In this document: positions 30,201 to 41,879 of the stretch, piece by piece
How positions within the stretch are numbered: the stretch's first letter is position 1
Layout of the letters: each line of letters opens with the position of its first letter
NCBI GenBank assembly: GCA_913057195.1
Contig: CAJXNL010000002.1
Coordinates: 108,307-172,306 of the forward strand
Source: an uncultured Wenzhouxiangella sp.
GTDB lineage: Bacteria > Pseudomonadota > Gammaproteobacteria > Xanthomonadales > Wenzhouxiangellaceae
DNA length: 64,000 nucleotides
Direction of reading: 5' to 3'
Notes under the pieces: model-generated
Seen by the model: the letters and a program-made list of their open reading frames with translations, nothing else
The model's database searches: none
What the model was told of the DNA's origin: nothing
Position numbers and translations under genes: made by a program

Positions 30201-30712
30201 TGGAAAAAGCCATCGAAAAAATTGATCGAGAGTCTCGCACGCGCTTTAAAGAGACCTTTGATCAAATCAACACCAACCTCGAGCGACTGTTTCCGCGGCT
30301 GTTCGGCGGGGGACACGCGCACTTGGAAATGGTCGGTGAGGACTGGCTGTCGGCCGGCATTGCCATCATGGCCCGCCCCCCAGGAAAACGGGTGGCTCGG
30401 ATTCATTTGATGTCGGGCGGCGAGAAAGCGTTGACAGCGGTGGCGTTCGTGTTTTCAATTTTCAACCTCAACCCGGCGCCATTTTGTTTGCTCGATGAGG
30501 TGGACGCACCGCTCGATGACGCCAACGTCGGTCGATTCACAGAAATGGTCAAGGAAATGGCGCAAACGGTGCAGTTTATTGTGGTCACACACAACAAAGT
30601 GACCATGGAGGCGGCCCATCAGATGCTGGGTGTCACCATGCGCGAGCCTGGGGTCTCACGCTTGGTGAGCGTAGATTTGGACAAGGCGGTCGAGATGGCT
30701 CAGGCCAGCTGA
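27218..30712 (+). CDS. smc: Chromosome segregation protein SMC
   Basis: Walker A [20 protein letters not shown], long coiled coils, hinge, signature [16 protein letters not shown], Walker B [16 protein letters not shown]. Confidence 0.98.
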   Translation: [1164 protein letters not shown]

Positions 30713-30737
30713 TGAACGCTCGGGTTACAATCAAACC

Positions 30738-33504
<2,767 letters not shown>

Positions 33505-33549
33505 ATGGCATCGACGCGAAATCGCCCGACAGTGGGCAAGGAGCAGAGG

Positions 33550-33990
33550 ATGACAGAGCAAGTAAAAGAAATTGTGGTGCCCGTCGACGGGTCAGACAAC
33601 TCAACGCGTGCTGCGTTGTTTGCGGTCGATTTGGCCCAGTCTTTCGGCGTCGGTATCCGACTGTTTTACGTGTTTCCAGCCGCCAGTGTCGAGATCATTG
33701 GCATGGCAGGGATGTCACGCGCCGACATTGACCAAGCGGCTCAGGCGGCGGCACAAAAAGCGTTTGATCAAACACGCCAAGCCTTGGGGGAGGCCGGCGG
33801 TGTCACCATCGAGCAAGAGACCTCCATGGGTGACCCAGCCGAAGAGGTGATTCGGTATACCGAAGACACCCCGGGTGTGATGGTGGTGATCGGGCGTCGT
33901 GGCCTGTCTCGCATGAAAAGCTTAATGATGGGCAGCGTCAGTGACAAAGTGATCCGCCATGCACAAACCCCCGTGCTGGTGATCACATGA
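33550..33990 (+). CDS. Universal stress protein (UspA family)
   Basis: IVVPVDGSDNSTRAALFAVDLA...VVIGRRGLSRMKSLMMGSVSDKVIRHAQTPVLVI. Confidence 0.93.
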   Translation: MTEQVKEIVVPVDGSDNSTRAALFAVDLAQSFGVGIRLFYVFPAASVEIIGMAGMSRADIDQAAQAAAQKAFDQTRQALGEAGGVTIEQETSMGDPAEEVIRYTEDTPGVMVVIGRRGLSRMKSLMMGSVSDKVIRHAQTPVLVIT

Positions 33991-34562
33991 CCCGGATCGC
34001 AATCGTTTGGAGGGCGGCCGTCGTGGCTTGCCTGTTGGCCGTCAATGGGGCAGGGGCGCTGGCTACCGAGGCCGGCGAGGCGCCTTGCTCGGGCGTGTTG
34101 GTTGGGGAGTATCGCCAGCTGGCCTCACAGACAAAAACGGATTTGTGTGAGGCCTTTCATGATCGCCTGGTGCTGATCGTCAACACCGCCAGCCAGTGTG
34201 GATTTGTGGGCCAGTTCGAAGGCCTGGAAACGCTGTATCAACGCTATCAAGACCGGGGCCTCGTGGTCATTGGATTTCCCTCTGATGACTTCAATCAAGA
34301 GCATGCCGACGAGGCTCAGACCTCTGAGGTGTGTCGGTTGAATTATGGAGTCAGCTTTCCAATGATGGCGACCACCACTGTGACCGGCGACGATGCCAAC
34401 CCGCTGTTTCAAAAACTCAACGCAGCCAGTGAAGCGCCCAGCTGGAACTTCAACAAATATCTTGTCGATCCAAAAACGGGCACGGTGGCGCACTTCGGTG
34501 CGCGAAGCGAACCATTGGGCGGCGAGCTCGAAGCGCTGATTCAATCCCGACTGTCTGAGTGA
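33987..34562 (+). CDS. Glutathione peroxidase family protein, exported
   Basis: VLIVNTASQCGFVGQFEGLETLYQRYQDRGLVVIGFPSDDFNQEHA; N-terminal signal sequence; Cys at the peroxidatic position. Confidence 0.92.
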   Translation: MTRIAIVWRAAVVACLLAVNGAGALATEAGEAPCSGVLVGEYRQLASQTKTDLCEAFHDRLVLIVNTASQCGFVGQFEGLETLYQRYQDRGLVVIGFPSDDFNQEHADEAQTSEVCRLNYGVSFPMMATTTVTGDDANPLFQKLNAASEAPSWNFNKYLVDPKTGTVAHFGARSEPLGGELEALIQSRLSE

Positions 34563-34648
34563 CGCCCTTTCACAATCTCAAGGCCTGCACACGGGTGTGA
34601 CCACGCTCACACAGGCGCGCTGAGCCATCGACGACTGAGCGCCCTAGA

Positions 34649-36241
34649 CTACTGATCTTCTGAACTGGAAGATGCGGGCACCAGGCGGAGCCACTGTGGG
34701 AGCCCATCGTCGCCCATCAGGCGACGTTGTGCGCTCAGCAACAACGGATGCGCGGTCACCATTGCGTGATACAGGGCGTTTTGTTCTAACACACCTTGGA
34801 GGGGAGCGGCGCCTGGGCCTTGGCTGTAAACCGGCACGTCTTCACCAGCGTGGGTGGCCGAGTACTGCCACACGCCCGCATTTTGTTTATAGTCCGGCTC
34901 AAGCGGGTCCATCTTCCGAAAGTCAATCTCGGCATCAGCGCGACGATAGCCCGGCCCGTTGGCGTAATTGAGCACGGTCATCGGCCGATCTTTATGATCG
35001 CGCATGGGGCGCTGGGGTCGATCGCCTTCGGCCGGCCGGACCGCATAGCCCATGATGGGATTGCCGCGCCGACCATAGCCATCAAAGGTCAGCGCATGGG
35101 CATGATCGGCGGTGACAATCATCAGCGTTTGTTGAGGATCGATCTGGGATGCGGCGTGCTCGATCGCTTTGGCAAATTCAATCGTGTCTGTGAGTGCTCG
35201 CCAGGCGTTGTTGGCATGGTGGGCATGGTCAATTCTCGCGCTTTCCACCACCAGCAAAAAGCCGTTGTCACTGCGATTGGACAACACTTCGATGGCCCGG
35301 CCCACCATCTCCGACAGCGCGGGCTCACCAGCGGGGTCGTTGGGCCGATCAAACTCATATTGCATGTGGCCAGGTTCAAACAAACCCAAAATTGGACCGT
35401 CCGCATCGCGGTCTAGCGCATCAAAGCCGGCTTGGTCCCAGATAAATTGACCGCTGGGATGCCGAGTTTGCCATTCTTCAATCAAATCTCGCCCATCGCT
35501 TCGGTGCCCTGTGATCTCAGGATGCTCTGGGTCGGCTTGGTCAGCGGGATAAAATGCCCGACGGCCCCCGCCCAGGACAATGTCGAGACCGCGGCCGACG
35601 TCATAGTGAACGAGCTGATCGGCGATGTCGCGACACCCTTTTTCTTTTGCCGAGGGCGGCAAACCTCGATCGCTCTCCCACCGGCGATCGGGCGACTTGG
35701 CATACAGGGCTGCGGGCGTGGCATGGGTGATTCGGGCTGTGGAGACGATCCCAGTGGCCATGCCGCTCACCGCAGCCAAATCCAAAAGGCTGACCAGCTC
35801 GTGGCCCTGGCTGGCCGCGCAGTCACCTCGATCCACTGTGGGCGCAATTGCGATCGCACCGGCAAAACTCTTCACCCCAGTCACCATGGCCGTCATGGTG
35901 CCCGCTGAGTCCGGCGTTTGTTGATTGGTGTTGTACGTTTTTGCCAGGGCCAAATGATCGAATTGCTCAAAGAAGAGCAAATTTTCCTCACCACTTTGGC
36001 CGCGCTGTTGCCCCTCCAAAATACGGGCCGCCGCCACGGTGGTGAGGCTCATGCCATCCCCCACAAATAAGACAATGTTCTTGGCCGGGCCAGAATCGCC
36101 CACTGATCGCTCCGCGATCGCGCGCTCACCGGCCTGAAACCACTCAGCGGCGGGCACTTGCGCCACAGCGCTCGCACCGATCCACGCCACCGCCGGGAGG
36201 ATGATTAAACTTCGCATCACATGACCAGGCGACATCAACAC
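34649..36241 (-). CDS. Alkaline phosphatase (PhoA type), exported
   Basis: IVLFVGDGMSLTTV, TPDSAGTMTAMVTG nucleophile region, IVTADHAHA. Confidence 0.93.
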   Translation of the reverse strand: MLMSPGHVMRSLIILPAVAWIGASAVAQVPAAEWFQAGERAIAERSVGDSGPAKNIVLFVGDGMSLTTVAAARILEGQQRGQSGEENLLFFEQFDHLALAKTYNTNQQTPDSAGTMTAMVTGVKSFAGAIAIAPTVDRGDCAASQGHELVSLLDLAAVSGMATGIVSTARITHATPAALYAKSPDRRWESDRGLPPSAKEKGCRDIADQLVHYDVGRGLDIVLGGGRRAFYPADQADPEHPEITGHRSDGRDLIEEWQTRHPSGQFIWDQAGFDALDRDADGPILGLFEPGHMQYEFDRPNDPAGEPALSEMVGRAIEVLSNRSDNGFLLVVESARIDHAHHANNAWRALTDTIEFAKAIEHAASQIDPQQTLMIVTADHAHALTFDGYGRRGNPIMGYAVRPAEGDRPQRPMRDHKDRPMTVLNYANGPGYRRADAEIDFRKMDPLEPDYKQNAGVWQYSATHAGEDVPVYSQGPGAAPLQGVLEQNALYHAMVTAHPLLLSAQRRLMGDDGLPQWLRLVPASSSSEDQ

Positions 36242-36296
36242 TTCTCACTCCATTTCGGTCTGAATCTTACCGTAGGGCCAAAACATGTCAGTTCAA

Positions 36297-38372
36297 TTAC
36301 CAAATGCTGACCCGCTCATCGGGTGGCAAATATAAGTCATCGCCAGGCTGGACATCGAAGGCGTCGTACCAGGCGTCAATATTGCGAACCACGCCGTTGA
36401 CGCGATACCGGGCCGGGCTGTGTGGCCCTCGAATCAATCGAGCACGCAACGACTCCTCACTCTCAATGGTCCGCCAGACCTGCGCCCATGCCATAAAAAA
36501 GCGCTGATCGCCCGTGAAACCATCCAGAATCGGTGATTGACCATTGTGGTGGTCATCCAGATACATTTGGTAGGCCTGATGGGCAATCGATAGCCCACCG
36601 AGGTCACCGATGTTCTCTCCCAGTGACAAGGCACCGTTGACTTGCATGTTGGGCAGCGGGCTAAAGCCATCGTATTGGGCCACCAAGGCTTTTGTGCGTG
36701 CCTCGAACTGCTCACGCGAGCGGTCTGACCACCAGTTTCTTAAAACCCCCTGGCTGTCTGATCTAGAGCCTTGATCGTCAAACCCATGACCCATCTCGTG
36801 ACCAATCACGCCCCCAATGGCCCCGAAGTTGACCGCTGGATCGGCAAACGGATCAAAAAATGGCGGCTGCAGGATCGCCGCAGGAAACACGATTTCGTTT
36901 CGCGTGGGTGAGTAGTAGGCATTGACGGTTTGCGGGCTCATAAACCACTCCCAATCTCGCACAGGCTCACCCAGCTTCGACAACGAATCTTCCCAGGCCC
37001 AGTCTCGAAGCCGGGCCACGTTGCCAATCAAGTCATCCGCGCGAATGGCCACTGTCGAGTAGTCACGCCAGCGGTCAGGGTAGCCAATCTTGGGCGTGAA
37101 GGCCTCGAGCTTTGCCAGCGCCTCCGCTCGGGTGGATTGATCCATCCACTCTAAGGTCTCAAGTCTCGCCCGGAACGCCTGGCGAAGATAGTCCACCAGC
37201 GTTTGCATCTGTGCACGATACTCAGGGGGAAAGTGCTTTTCGACATACACCTGACCGATCAGCGCCCCGAGGCGACGCGAGACGAAACTCACCGCCCGAT
37301 CTTCGCGCGGACGTTGGGTCTCAACGCCGCCCAGACGCTGCCGAAAAAACGCAAAATGCGCGTTGGCATAGGGATCAGACAGCAACGGCGCATGGTTGTT
37401 GATCCAGTGGAACGCGTGATAGCTTTGCCAGGTGGTCACCGGGGTTTGGGCGAAAATCTCAGCGCTGGCCTGCAGCGCCTGATCGGTGGTCACCACAACC
37501 TCGCTGATCGCAGCCAGCTCGCGCTCAGCCATGAAAGTCTGCCACTCAAACTCCGGCGCAAAATCAATAAGTTCTGAGAATGTCTTCAAGTTATAGTTGG
37601 CTTGCCGATCGCGCTGCTGGACCCGCGACCAATGAACCTCCGCCAACTGGGTTTCCAGGGCCATAATCGCCTCGGCCCGCTGTCTGGCCTGATCAATGCC
37701 CGCTCGGGCAAGGGTGGCTTCAATGTAGTCAACATAAGCCTCGCGGTGCTCTGGAAAGGGCGCGTCGTCTCGGAAGTAGTAGTCGCGATTGGGAAGGCCC
37801 AGACCGCTTTGAGTGACATGGGTGATGTAGCGCTCTGGGTTGCCGGCGTCTTGGCTGATGTAGACCCCCACGAGGCTGTTGGTGCCGTCTTTGGCCATCC
37901 AACGCGCGATTTCTTCGTGGCTTTGAAGTGACAATAACGCCTCAAGCTCACTTTTAATCGGGGCCAAGTCTCTGGCGTTCAGGGCCTCGGTGTCCATGTA
38001 GGCCCGATACAGATCGCCAATCTGCTGCTCAGGGCCGGCATCTGGATCGTTTGCTGCCGCTTGCTGCGCGGAATCGATGATGGCGCTGACGTTGTCTTCG
38101 GCTTCCAAGGCCAATTCGGTGAATGCACCAAACCGAGAAAAGCCCGGGGGCATTTCAGCGGCCTTGATCCAGCCGCCATTGACAAAGGTATTGAAGTCCA
38201 CGCCGGGTCGGGTGTCTTGGGCAATGTGTTCAATTTCAACGCCCCAGTCGCCAAGCTGTGTAATGGTCTCATCGAGGGCCTGAGAGCCCTGTGGCGGCTG
38301 GCAGGCGGCAAGTGCTAACAAAATAAAGCCCAGAAGAGTTGGCGGCGCGAGGAAGAGACGAATCCGTTTCAT
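36297..38372 (-). CDS. M13-family (neprilysin-like) metallopeptidase lipoprotein
   Basis: Lipobox LALAACQ; VIGHEMGHGFDDQGS (HExxH), ENIGDLGGL. Confidence 0.95.
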   Translation of the reverse strand: MKRIRLFLAPPTLLGFILLALAACQPPQGSQALDETITQLGDWGVEIEHIAQDTRPGVDFNTFVNGGWIKAAEMPPGFSRFGAFTELALEAEDNVSAIIDSAQQAAANDPDAGPEQQIGDLYRAYMDTEALNARDLAPIKSELEALLSLQSHEEIARWMAKDGTNSLVGVYISQDAGNPERYITHVTQSGLGLPNRDYYFRDDAPFPEHREAYVDYIEATLARAGIDQARQRAEAIMALETQLAEVHWSRVQQRDRQANYNLKTFSELIDFAPEFEWQTFMAERELAAISEVVVTTDQALQASAEIFAQTPVTTWQSYHAFHWINNHAPLLSDPYANAHFAFFRQRLGGVETQRPREDRAVSFVSRRLGALIGQVYVEKHFPPEYRAQMQTLVDYLRQAFRARLETLEWMDQSTRAEALAKLEAFTPKIGYPDRWRDYSTVAIRADDLIGNVARLRDWAWEDSLSKLGEPVRDWEWFMSPQTVNAYYSPTRNEIVFPAAILQPPFFDPFADPAVNFGAIGGVIGHEMGHGFDDQGSRSDSQGVLRNWWSDRSREQFEARTKALVAQYDGFSPLPNMQVNGALSLGENIGDLGGLSIAHQAYQMYLDDHHNGQSPILDGFTGDQRFFMAWAQVWRTIESEESLRARLIRGPHSPARYRVNGVVRNIDAWYDAFDVQPGDDLYLPPDERVSIW

Positions 38373-38615
38373 AATTACTAGGCCTTTATCGGTTTAAGTC
38401 ATTGCATCAACCGAACCTAGTTTAGCGTATTTTGAGGTGAAGACGTTGAACTGTGTTAACAGCGTTTCTTGCTCAAAGGCTTGTTTTTAGTCAAATTTCC
38501 AGATGTCTGAGGTAACGCTCTCACTTGAAATCGATAAAACACTGACTCACCGTGGATTGACACGCAATCCTAGCTTTGGAAAACTATAAAACTAGATGAG
38601 CAAACAACCCACATA

Positions 38616-41039
38616 ATGAAAGGGAGCCAACCTTTGCGAATCATTCTATTCACAATAGGACTAATCTTAAGTGTGTCAGCACACGCGGACTCCCCATGGA
38701 CTTTCACCGATGAATATAGCATCCCATTAGCTGAGGGTGCACGTGAACGCCTGCAAACAGACTACTACGAGCTTGGCCAATGGAACGTGCTCACTGGCAT
38801 GACAAAAGAGAAACATGGCGAATGGATTTATGGTGGCAAAGTCAATGGCCCCGGGACCTACAATATAGACGCCCACAAAGCGGGTGTGGGAGACTTTAAC
38901 GGTGATTCCGCGCAGGACATGTTGATCAATTGGACTATTTTTCCCAACCTGAGTAGCCGCGCACCTGTAGCGCCCTCGGTACTGATCAATCGAGATGGGG
39001 AGCTAGAACTTTCATCAGAAATCTGGGCCACCGAACCACCATCCAGAATGGTCTCATACAAAGTTGGCGTCGCAGACTTCAATCTTGATGGTAGCGATGA
39101 TGTAGTGCTCGGTTCTTTTGGTATCGGTGAGGAGCTCCCAGACGGAACAGAGAATTGGGTCCCCGAGCGTATTTCTCTGTTAATCAGTGAGAATGGCCAG
39201 CTTGCTGATTATTCAGATCAGATTGAAGGACAGGAAAACTCTCCACTGGCGAGTTTTGGCTTCGCCCATGATCTGGCCGTTGGAGATGTAAATGGGGACG
39301 GGAATCAAGATTTTTACCAAGGTAGGCATCTATTCATTGGTGACGGAACCGGTCGATTTACATTCAGGGATGATCTTGCTCCCGTGGAGGCCGGTATAGG
39401 CGTGCATAGCTCTTGGGCAATGTCCAGCGCTATTGGTGACTTGGACAACGACGGAGTTGATGATCTGGTGATTGGTCTTGCTGACGGTCAGCCACCTGAA
39501 GTGGCGCTCAGCGGGTGGATTTTCTTAAGTGATGGCGCGAATGATCTCTCCAACGCGAGAAAAATTCCTTTGCCTGACGGCCGTTATGGACTTCTGAATA
39601 CCAAGCACAATAGCATGGAAATTGCGGATGTGACTGGTAACGGATGGAACGACATTTTAATCGGCCAGACCAAAGCGGACCCTTATTATGAGGGTCGCCA
39701 ACTCCAACTACTGGCAAACAAAGGCGGTGGTGTCTTCGTCGATGAAACAGATCTTCGCTTATCCGAAGGAATTAGACTGAATGCCCACGGAGAGGGAATC
39801 ACATTCATCATGGACATCAATGGAGATGGCTATGTGGACATTGTTGATTCCGCAGGGGCGGGGCCAAAAGATGTTGGGCTTCTTGTAAACAATGGGCTGG
39901 GTTTTTTCGAACGAATACCGATGACGGAGCTGCCGATCGTACAGAATTACCATTTCGAGGGGCTAGAGGACTGGGAGGGTTTTGATTATGGAACTTCTCA
40001 AACTCTACAGATCTATCCCATCGATCTAGATGGAGATGGCATTGCTTCATTCGTAGTTCAAGTCAATGTACCCGCTGAATTTGCGCCAAATGATGGAGAC
40101 TACGACTTAACCCGACTGTACACTATCAGGCCGACTATGCCATTTAAGCCGGTTGCCAATCAGGAGCCCCAAGTCCCAGAAATACTCGGCGCTCTGTCAG
40201 GAAGTTGGTTTGACCCAACACGAAATGGTGAGGGCTTTGTACTTGACTTTAGCAAAAATCTCAGCGGCCCAGTGGCGACGGTTTATTGGTTTACTCACCG
40301 CAATGGGAAACCCTATTGGCTGATCGGCACCACTGAATACGACTCCGATGAGTTCTACGCCAGCGGACTTCTGAAATTCGATCTCTTCGAGGTCTCTGGG
40401 ACAGGCTTTGGAGATGAGTTTGATGCCAATGAGCTACGGCAAACCCTGCGCGGATCAATCAGTTTTCTCTTTAATGGATGTGACCACGCAGTCGCTTCAT
40501 GGGAAGCAGAAAACAGCTCTGATTTTTTTGAGTCTCCGACGCTGGCATATGACCTTGAGAGGATCACGCTTGGTCTGGACGGCGTACCATGCAGATCTGA
40601 TTCTGTTAGCCAACAAAGCAAGAAAGATAGGCGGCAGAGCATGGCTGGTGTATTGTCGGGTAGTTGGTACGACCCGGCCCGTGACGGAGAAGGTCTTGTC
40701 TTTGAATTCGCACAGAACAATAGCGGCCCTATTGCAACTGGATACTGGTTTACACATCGCGATGGTCAGCCGTATTGGATGATCGGAACGTCCGAATATG
40801 AAAGGGAAGAAAATGCCCTAGATCTGGAGTTTTTAGAGGTATCCGGAACAGGCTTTGGTGATAACTTTGACCCTAGCGCGGTTCGAACAAAGCCTTGGGG
40901 TCACGGCTCGTTTAGTTTCATTAACTGTTCTAATGCATTGGCAGGATGGAAGGCACTAAATGGCGAGGAGGGGGAACTCTCACTGAAGCGAATCACTCTT
41001 AGTCTGGATGGGGTTGAGTGTGAATCAGAATCAGAGTAG
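38616..41039 (+). CDS. Exported FG-GAP/VCBS-type beta-propeller protein with duplicated C-terminal domain (alternative start TTG 38634)
   Basis: About seven DxDxDG-like repeats (VGDFNGDSAQDM, VADFNLDGSDDV, VGDVNGDGNQDF, IGDLDNDGVDDL, IADVTGNGWNDI, IMDINGDGYVDI, PIDLDGDGIASF); two LSGSW(F/Y)DP.R.GEG..(F).GP.AT.YWFTHR domains. Confidence 0.8.
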   Translation: MKGSQPLRIILFTIGLILSVSAHADSPWTFTDEYSIPLAEGARERLQTDYYELGQWNVLTGMTKEKHGEWIYGGKVNGPGTYNIDAHKAGVGDFNGDSAQDMLINWTIFPNLSSRAPVAPSVLINRDGELELSSEIWATEPPSRMVSYKVGVADFNLDGSDDVVLGSFGIGEELPDGTENWVPERISLLISENGQLADYSDQIEGQENSPLASFGFAHDLAVGDVNGDGNQDFYQGRHLFIGDGTGRFTFRDDLAPVEAGIGVHSSWAMSSAIGDLDNDGVDDLVIGLADGQPPEVALSGWIFLSDGANDLSNARKIPLPDGRYGLLNTKHNSMEIADVTGNGWNDILIGQTKADPYYEGRQLQLLANKGGGVFVDETDLRLSEGIRLNAHGEGITFIMDINGDGYVDIVDSAGAGPKDVGLLVNNGLGFFERIPMTELPIVQNYHFEGLEDWEGFDYGTSQTLQIYPIDLDGDGIASFVVQVNVPAEFAPNDGDYDLTRLYTIRPTMPFKPVANQEPQVPEILGALSGSWFDPTRNGEGFVLDFSKNLSGPVATVYWFTHRNGKPYWLIGTTEYDSDEFYASGLLKFDLFEVSGTGFGDEFDANELRQTLRGSISFLFNGCDHAVASWEAENSSDFFESPTLAYDLERITLGLDGVPCRSDSVSQQSKKDRRQSMAGVLSGSWYDPARDGEGLVFEFAQNNSGPIATGYWFTHRDGQPYWMIGTSEYEREENALDLEFLEVSGTGFGDNFDPSAVRTKPWGHGSFSFINCSNALAGWKALNGEEGELSLKRITLSLDGVECESESE
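40189..41036 (+). repeat. Tandem duplication of a roughly 120-aa domain in the upstream CDS
   Basis: LSGSWFDPTRNGEGFVLDFSKNLSGPVATVYWFTHRNGKPYWLIGTTEY versus LSGSWYDPARDGEGLVFEFAQNNSGPIATGYWFTHRDGQPYWMIGTSEY; both followed by EVSGTGFGD and LDGV.C. Confidence 0.85.
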
Positions 41040-41330
41040 TGGACAACATCAATATGGTCCAGAACGAGTGAAACCCTGATGATTTGCCAACCTCTTCAGT
41101 CAAAGTCCAACTCACCATGGATTACCTCAAAAAAGAGGCCTGTGGGCCCATCATCAGCATAGACGCCGTCGAGAGCGTCGTAACACTGACCGAGGTCTCC
41201 CATTATTACCCGGTGAGCATCCGGTCATGCGTTGAGTTGATAAGTCGCGGTGCCACAAGCGAACCCTAATCCTCTGTGGGCACCCGCTGCAGAGCGCAGC
41301 GCACCATCGTGCAACATTTAAACCTCTGGT

Positions 41331-41879
41331 TTACCAATGCTCAGTGCCGGGTTCACCTTTCCATGGCCCCACCAATTCCGAAGTCACCCAACCCCCGTAA
41401 TACCGACCCGCTTGAGCCGCCACAATCTCGTTGCCCACTTCACACTGCAACTTTTCGGGATAGCACGAGCACCAACCGGCAATAACTTCGGCCCCTGAGG
41501 CCGGTGTTGGATATGTCCAAACGGCGGCCTCGATGACCCCATTTGGCCCAATCACATCAAAATAATGCGCCACACCTTTCCACTCACAAAAAGTCTCGCG
41601 CGAGTTGGGTTTGAGGGCAGACCAATCAAAAGCTTGGGCGGGCAAATAGATTGCCGGTGGGCTGCCCGTTTCCAAAGCGCGTATGCATTGGTCACTTTGA
41701 GCCAAGATCTGCCCATCCACCCGCACCACCACCCAACGATCATCAGACACATAAGCCGGTGGCCTCGGGTAGTCCCAGACAGACTCCTGATTGGGGCCTG
41801 GCTCCACCGCAAAATCAGGCCGCGTTTGGCCTCGGTGTTGCCAGGAAGTGCCAAGCTTGTCTAGCTTTTTATTGTCCAT
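41331..41879 (-). CDS. DUF427-domain protein
   Basis: VRVDGQILAQSDQCIRALETGSPPAIYLPAQAFDWSALKP...CEWKGVAHYFDV...AVWTYP. Confidence 0.85.
   Translation of the reverse strand: MDNKKLDKLGTSWQHRGQTRPDFAVEPGPNQESVWDYPRPPAYVSDDRWVVVRVDGQILAQSDQCIRALETGSPPAIYLPAQAFDWSALKPNSRETFCEWKGVAHYFDVIGPNGVIEAAVWTYPTPASGAEVIAGWCSCYPEKLQCEVGNEIVAAQAGRYYGGWVTSELVGPWKGEPGTEHW

Noticed and set aside
34572-34640. CACACGGGTGTG and GGCGC...GCGCC hairpins between gpx and phoA-type gene
   Set aside because: No T-tract on either strand, so a terminator call is not supported
38557-38590. TTGACA...TATAAA upstream of the propeller gene
   Set aside because: Spacer is 22 nt; not a credible sigma70 promoter without TSS data
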